Assembly (NCBI GenBank): GCA_032622095.1
Contig: CP136069.1
Coordinates: 162,867,043-162,931,042, forward strand
Source of the DNA: Siphonodentalium dalli
Taxonomy: Eukaryota; Mollusca; Scaphopoda; Gadilida; Siphonodentaliidae
DNA: 64,000 nt
Direction of reading: 5' to 3'
Part shown: in pieces, positions 59,450-64,000 of the stretch
How positions within the stretch are numbered: position 1 is the first letter of the stretch
How the letters are laid out: every line of letters starts with the position of its first letter
Notes under the pieces: model-generated
Databases searched by the model: none
Seen by the model: the letters and a program-made list of their open reading frames with translations, nothing else
What the model was told of the DNA's origin: nothing
Made by a program: the position numbers and the translations under genes

Positions 59450-60015
59450 ACAGGATCGGGTTCATTATTCCGAAGGTTCCATATTCCGAAGGGTCGCTAT
59501 CCCAAAGGTTCTTATTAAGAAGGTTCGCTATTCTGAAGGTATGCTATTCTGGGCGTATTTAACCAGAAAAGATGGACAACTCTAATACCAAGTAGTTATT
59601 ATTACCACGATTTTACAGTTATCCCTCTTTATCTGGAAGACCGCCCGTTTTGACCTCGTCCTGGCACGATAAGGCCCAGAACAATAAAAATAGCAAACTG
59701 CAAAGATCGATATCTAATTACTCTGAGCTTTGATGGGTGGGTTCGACACTAATCAAATATTTTTTTTCCCACCGAAGCCAAAGAAAGAGTAATTTAGCAG
59801 CGTCTTATCGGATTGAGTGCCTTTAAGTTATTTCCTTCATAAAAAGAGTCTTATGATAAAGAACCCTCTCAATACTTTAGAATATAGATAATAGAATGAA
59901 ACTTCAAAATAACAAGTTATAAAAACCTTCTGAATATTGAGGAATATAGAGAACCTTGTGAATAGCGAAACTTCTGTATAATGAACCTTGGGAATAGCGA
60001 ACCTTTGGACATAGA
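59450..60015. repeat. Inverted clusters of a short TTCGCTATTC-type repeat around a MITE fragment
   Basis: 59450-59550 has repeated GAAGGTT/CGCTATTC motifs. 59860-60015 has the reverse (AACCTT…GAATAGCGAA). Between them lies the partial MITE copy (59566-59826). The whole could be one larger inverted-repeat element. Confidence 0.6.
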
Positions 60016-60219
60016 GTGACATCTCCCCGTCCTACGGCCCATACGCACTGGCGTGATCGTATATCCCAAGTTGGCCAGAAATACAGGCACTCCTATGAAA
60101 CATACATTTATCATTTTATAGATGGACGTACGTGTTTTGGGTTGTCCATACGTACTGACGTAATCATATTAGCAACCACATCACGCCCGCAGGGCGCGAT
60201 GTTGCTTTTCAAGTTTAGG

Positions 60220-60585
60220 CGTGAATGACGTCATTAATGTTTACAATACCATGAAACAGAATTTCGACGCAATGAAAATCCGGACAAGAAAAATGGGTTA
60301 AAAATCACGTGACTTCCGGTCCGCTTTTACATAGCATCCTGGGAACAATAATATCAAATTGTGAAATCACGGAATCGGAAGTGGACCAAGTGGGATGGTT
60401 ATGAAATTAGAGACTTCAGTTTTTCTGAACAATTCCTATGTTATGTAGGCTTATTAATTAGTTTCATTTTGACCATTTTCGTTGGTTAGCTGACCGAAAA
60501 CCAGCGAAGACGTCACGACAAGGTCCATGACGTCATTTACGTCAGTTGGTTTTGTGGGCCAGAATCCAGACACATTTCGTCTTTA
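60220..60585 (+). repeat. Dispersed repeat, copy without minisatellite
   Basis: Weakly matches the flanks of 47100-47880: GTGAATGACGTCAT, CACGTGACTTCCGGT and a TTCGTTGGTTAGCT-like stretch. Confidence 0.5.
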
Positions 60586-61078
60586 CCGGAAATACCGATT
60601 TCACATCACTAGACTAAACGCAATTATATATACAAAATGGCTAAAGGACATTTTATATACAATATGCACGCAATAAATATGGGATCCCTCCCTACAAACG
60701 TGTTGTTTGTTTGTTTGGTTTTCATTGTTCCTTTTTTGTTTGTTCTTCTTTTAAAACTAGTGAGTGCACATAAGATTATATTCTTCATCATGTTTTCAAA
60801 TGTCATTTTGACTATCAGTTTGAATTTTTGACCATGCAATGAGCTAATTCAGCTGCCTTCCACAATATATACACTTAAATGTAATTAAGAGACTTCTCTA
60901 AAGACCATTTTCTAGAACATTACAGACTGGATTCAAACGACAGATGTTTTCTATTGACAAGAGCTAGCTACCTAGCGCATGAAACTGTTCGCGCGAAATA
61001 TTTCCCCAGTGATATTTTGGGATATAGCGCCCATGTAAACATTTATATTTGTCATATATAAACGTGGCAAGTTGCTAG

Positions 61079-61089
61079 CTTTAGTTTGG
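61079..61089. repeat. Target-site duplication CTTTAGTTTGG (left)
   Basis: Identical 11-bp copy at 61416-61426. Confidence 0.95.
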
Positions 61090-61415
61090 CTGAAGGGGTC
61101 ACTCTCACAAAAAAAGTACTGAAGGGTACACAGGATTCGCAAAATGTGCTGAAGGGCACACAGGGTTTGTGATCGCCACTAACACCGTTACTTAAACTGT
61201 GTTTCTGAAAGTCTGGCGTCCATTAGCAGTTTGTTTTCAGTTCATTTTAATGTTCATTGGGACGTATACATGCAATTATTCTATAAGAGAAATCATGGCA
61301 GATACGAAAACTAAACGTCATTTAGAATGACATTTCAAACCCTGTGTACCCTTCAGCACATTTTCAAATCATGTGTACCCTTCAGCACTGTTTTTGGTGA
61401 GAGTGATCCCTTCAG
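61090..61415. mobile_element. Mutator-like MITE with 11-bp target duplication
   Basis: The 326-bp element has inverted arms of about 90 bp. The left arm begins CTGAAGGGGTCACTCTCAC and the right arm ends GTGAGAGTGATCCCTTCAG. Each arm contains two GTGCTGAAGGG(T/C)ACACA-like subrepeats. An 11-bp direct duplication flanks it; 9-11 bp is typical of Mutator-like elements. Confidence 0.9.
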
Positions 61416-61813
61416 CTTTAGTTTGGATGTGCATGAGTTGTTTTAACGAGATACGTGGTGGCAGCCGGCAGGGTGGTTGAACTGTAGTGGTCCGCGGAAT
61501 CCGCCCCTCCAACTTTGGTGAAAGTATTCAACATTTTGAAATCACATGACTGACACAGCAACAGTTGGAAACTACGTATATAGATGGAAATTGTTGTGAT
61601 AGTTTGATGTATTTGTGTGGTTGCTCCACTACGTGTCACGTGCGATCATATTATACATGTAGTAGAGTATCGGATGCAGGTTTCCGGGAGCCACCAAAAG
61701 AAGTCATATTGAAATATATGGCCACCAAAAGATGCATCCGGTTTTTCCTGAGCGGTTTTCACGGCCGATGAAAGGTTGTTTATTCTCATAGTTGATCTCA
61801 GAGTATAGTTCGC

Positions 61814-62043
61814 GTGGCGGTATACATCCACTTTGCCCGGATATATTACTTATATTGATAGTTGAGCTACATATTTACTAGCATGTTTGTATATATGTAC
61901 ATGTATTTGTGCAATCATATTTGTGCACCAGTTTATTGTTAAATCAGTCATTATGAATTTATTATGTTTGTTGGCAATAAATATCCCCAAAATGGAACCT
62001 GGTGTTGAGTGAGTTCTGTCCCCTTCTCCAGGAAACAACGTAA
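61814..62043 (-). repeat. Dispersed repeat, about 230 bp, copy 2
   Basis: Near-identical to 54548-54778 in the same orientation. A 62-codon minus-strand frame (61850-62038) is conserved in both copies with one codon changed, but this follows from their near identity. Confidence 0.95.
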
Positions 62044-62257
62044 ATATATTTCTTAGTTATTATCTGTTCTCTAATAATGTACTTCACTGTATGTCGATGA
62101 AGGTCCCAAATCGAAATTGCATGCTTTCGTGTGACTTTTCTGAGCCGATATCGCAATAAACATTGAATTATTTGTCATGGGTAAATTCCAAAGCAAAACG
62201 CTCACTTAAATCGTGAAATTTTGAGTTAGGAACTTCATCTGCATTGAATTACAATAT

Positions 62258-62728
62258 TAAAAATGCATGATCCGAATTAACGCTAACAAATTACTATTTC
62301 CTTGGCTGCGGGGGTAAACAATATTTGATTCGAGTCGAGGAACATCCATCAAAGCTCAGAGTGATCACATATCGATTATTGAAATTTGCCACGGTTATTT
62401 CTCGAGAAATGTTATTTTTGGCGGCATGGCAAATATTCGTCAAGCCGGTGGTCTCAGACCAAATTGCGAACGAAGATGGATAACTCTAAAATCAAGTGGA
62501 TTTGGGTGTTACTATATTTGACAACGTGTCCAAATTTCGTTGAACAAAACAGAAACTATAAAAATAACACGTTTTGGACAATTTTATACTACAATTCACT
62601 GTGGTTAGCATTATTTTTGGGCAATTAATCCATTCTGATAACTGAAGCGGCATTTAAAAAAATGTTGTTGTTGTTGCTGTTGGAATCCGATGATATGGGG
62701 ACCATCAAATCGGATTGAGTACCTTTAA
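62258..62728 (-). mobile_element. MITE with TTAAAGGTACTCAATC-type ends, copy 2
   Basis: Inverted relative to 58469-58917. The right edge CGGATTGAGTACCTTTAA is intact; the left edge is diverged (TTAAAAATGCATGATCCGA). An 80-codon frame at 62386-62628 is not kept in copy 1. Confidence 0.85.
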
Positions 62729-64000
62729 CAGGTAATAATTAAGAAATATATTTCCCGCGTTATCTTTTCAACTTCACAAGATTCGCTGTCAAAACTTCAA
62801 AAAGTTCCAAGGATTTGTACTGGTGGTATATGATCTCTACGGGCGTCAGCCAGAGTAGAGATTCATGGCACGATCTAATACTCATGCAGTGGTGACGGGA
62901 ATATTAAATCGTCGAGAGAAAGTGACCAAAATGAATTATACGGATTAAATGCTGTTTACAACGAATGGCTGATGACATATTTCACCACATAACTCACCAG
63001 GGAGTTCAATTCATTAACGAGTATACGCATGCAGTTGACAAATGTTTTTTCTTGATAATCAATCCACTTCCTCGCTTCACGGCGATACCGATGTTGATAA
63101 AACATCACATTGCTGACGGCTGGACGTCTGTTTCGTTTTAACCTAATGATAATGTGTCAGCCATCTGAATGGAAAATCGCCTGCAGACGGTCTCCTAAGC
63201 ACGCACCCCGCTGAGGAGAATTTCTTGTATTTTTCCGGTTTCACCTCTCCGTTGCTTAATCATCTAACCAGTGTTTAACGCGACACAAGTGTTAGCGTGA
63301 CAATATTTGCACATCACGTTGAGTTATTTTCGATCGAATCATTAACGCCCTTTTCAGAACATTGATTCGCCGGTAGGCGTTCGCGTGATAACATGCTAAT
63401 ACCCACGCCAGGGCAATCATTATGGCTTTCTTACAGAAACATACGATGATCATAATCTCCTATATAATAATATACTAAGTAATACGACAGTGCATGCCCC
63501 TGTAACATATATCTAGAGGTTATTACTTGGTTAGTTTGATATCGGCCGAGATATCAGCTCGAGGTAACTTCATATCAACCTGAGACCGAAGGTTAAGTTA
63601 CAAAGGTCAGTTTATCCATACGCGTTGAATCAAAACCAGTGGTTATTATTTAAAGAGTGTATATGTATATGTGTGATGCTGACAAGAGAATATCAATCAT
63701 TGATGCCAATTATTGCCTATGTAAATTTTAGCAATGAAGACATTTTTCCCAGCCCACATTCATTCGCTGTTACCACGCATGCACGATACAGCAGATTACA
63801 GCTTATTATCACCCAGAATATACAAAATCGGAAACAAACTAGTCGTTTCCGGGTGTATTTTAGGAAAAAGAAATCTATAACCTCCCCGTGTTGATTTTCG
63901 CACATCATCCGGTGTTAATAACTATGACGTCGACACCATGCACACACGCATGACGTCTTCACACCAGAACACACAAGACGATACCATCGAATATAAGAAA
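62729..64000. other. Gene-free stretch to the window end
   Basis: Contains the inverted repeat partner at 62752-62875. An 89-codon frame (63625-63894) shows no motif and is matched by overlapping frames on the other strand. I see nothing else supportable. Confidence 0.4.

Noticed and set aside
60637-60831. 64-codon hydrophobic frame resembling a membrane protein
   Set aside because: AT-rich DNA readily yields Phe/Ile/Leu-rich frames. An overlapping frame of similar length exists on the other strand and no gene context supports it.

Overview
The window is intron-bearing, AT-rich, repeat-dense animal DNA. No bacterial operons, ribosome binding sites or rRNA/tRNA genes are apparent. Non-LTR retrotransposon relics, a Helitron, hAT, PIF/Harbinger-like, TTAA-site and Mutator-like short elements, and one likely neuropeptide-type precursor gene point to a marine invertebrate. 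A lophotrochozoan such as a mollusc is my guess; the sequence does not prove the taxon.

Layout. 1-358: LINE reverse transcriptase fragment, minus strand, running off the window edge. 1.75-7.27 kb: a decayed plus-strand LINE cut in two by a 2.1-kb long-inverted-repeat element (4118-6220) that carries a C2H2 zinc-finger ORF; its 8-bp target duplication is intact. 8.7-11.9 kb: gene-free DNA and a possible TA-flanked element. 11.9-36.5 kb: the dominant structure, a roughly 25-kb array of a composite repeat unit (blocks A, inner fold-back, B, C, D, E). Two units point right (11911-21241; 21242-25768) and two point left (26211-34823; 34824-36525), meeting at a 443-bp spacer. Each unit has its own insertions: hAT elements at 13298-14360 and 21894-22828, a Harbinger-type MITE at 24629-24993 and a 2.9-kb Helitron at 28521-31461. 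The sister copies supply the empty sites, so these boundaries are readable to the base. Inside the fold-back a 114-bp minisatellite has about 33, 1 and 3 copies in units I, II and III. 36.5-39.4 kb: a perfect 20 x 27-bp array, a broken HARBI1-like transposase gene and a third-party hAT copy. 40.9-41.4 kb: the only convincing host gene, a 130-aa secreted prohormone on the minus strand. 42-52 kb: a small tandem duplication with a hAT insertion in one copy, several TTAA-flanked hairpin MITEs, two more minisatellites, a 5'-truncated LINE with a 22-bp target duplication and a nested element, and another LINE tail nested in a MITE. 52-64 kb: mostly non-coding, with dispersed and inverted repeats and a MITE with an 11-bp target duplication.

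There is no pathway to reconstruct. The story is transposon nesting and repeat-array growth around one small secreted-peptide gene. All family assignments are from reading motifs and termini by eye; no database search was run.
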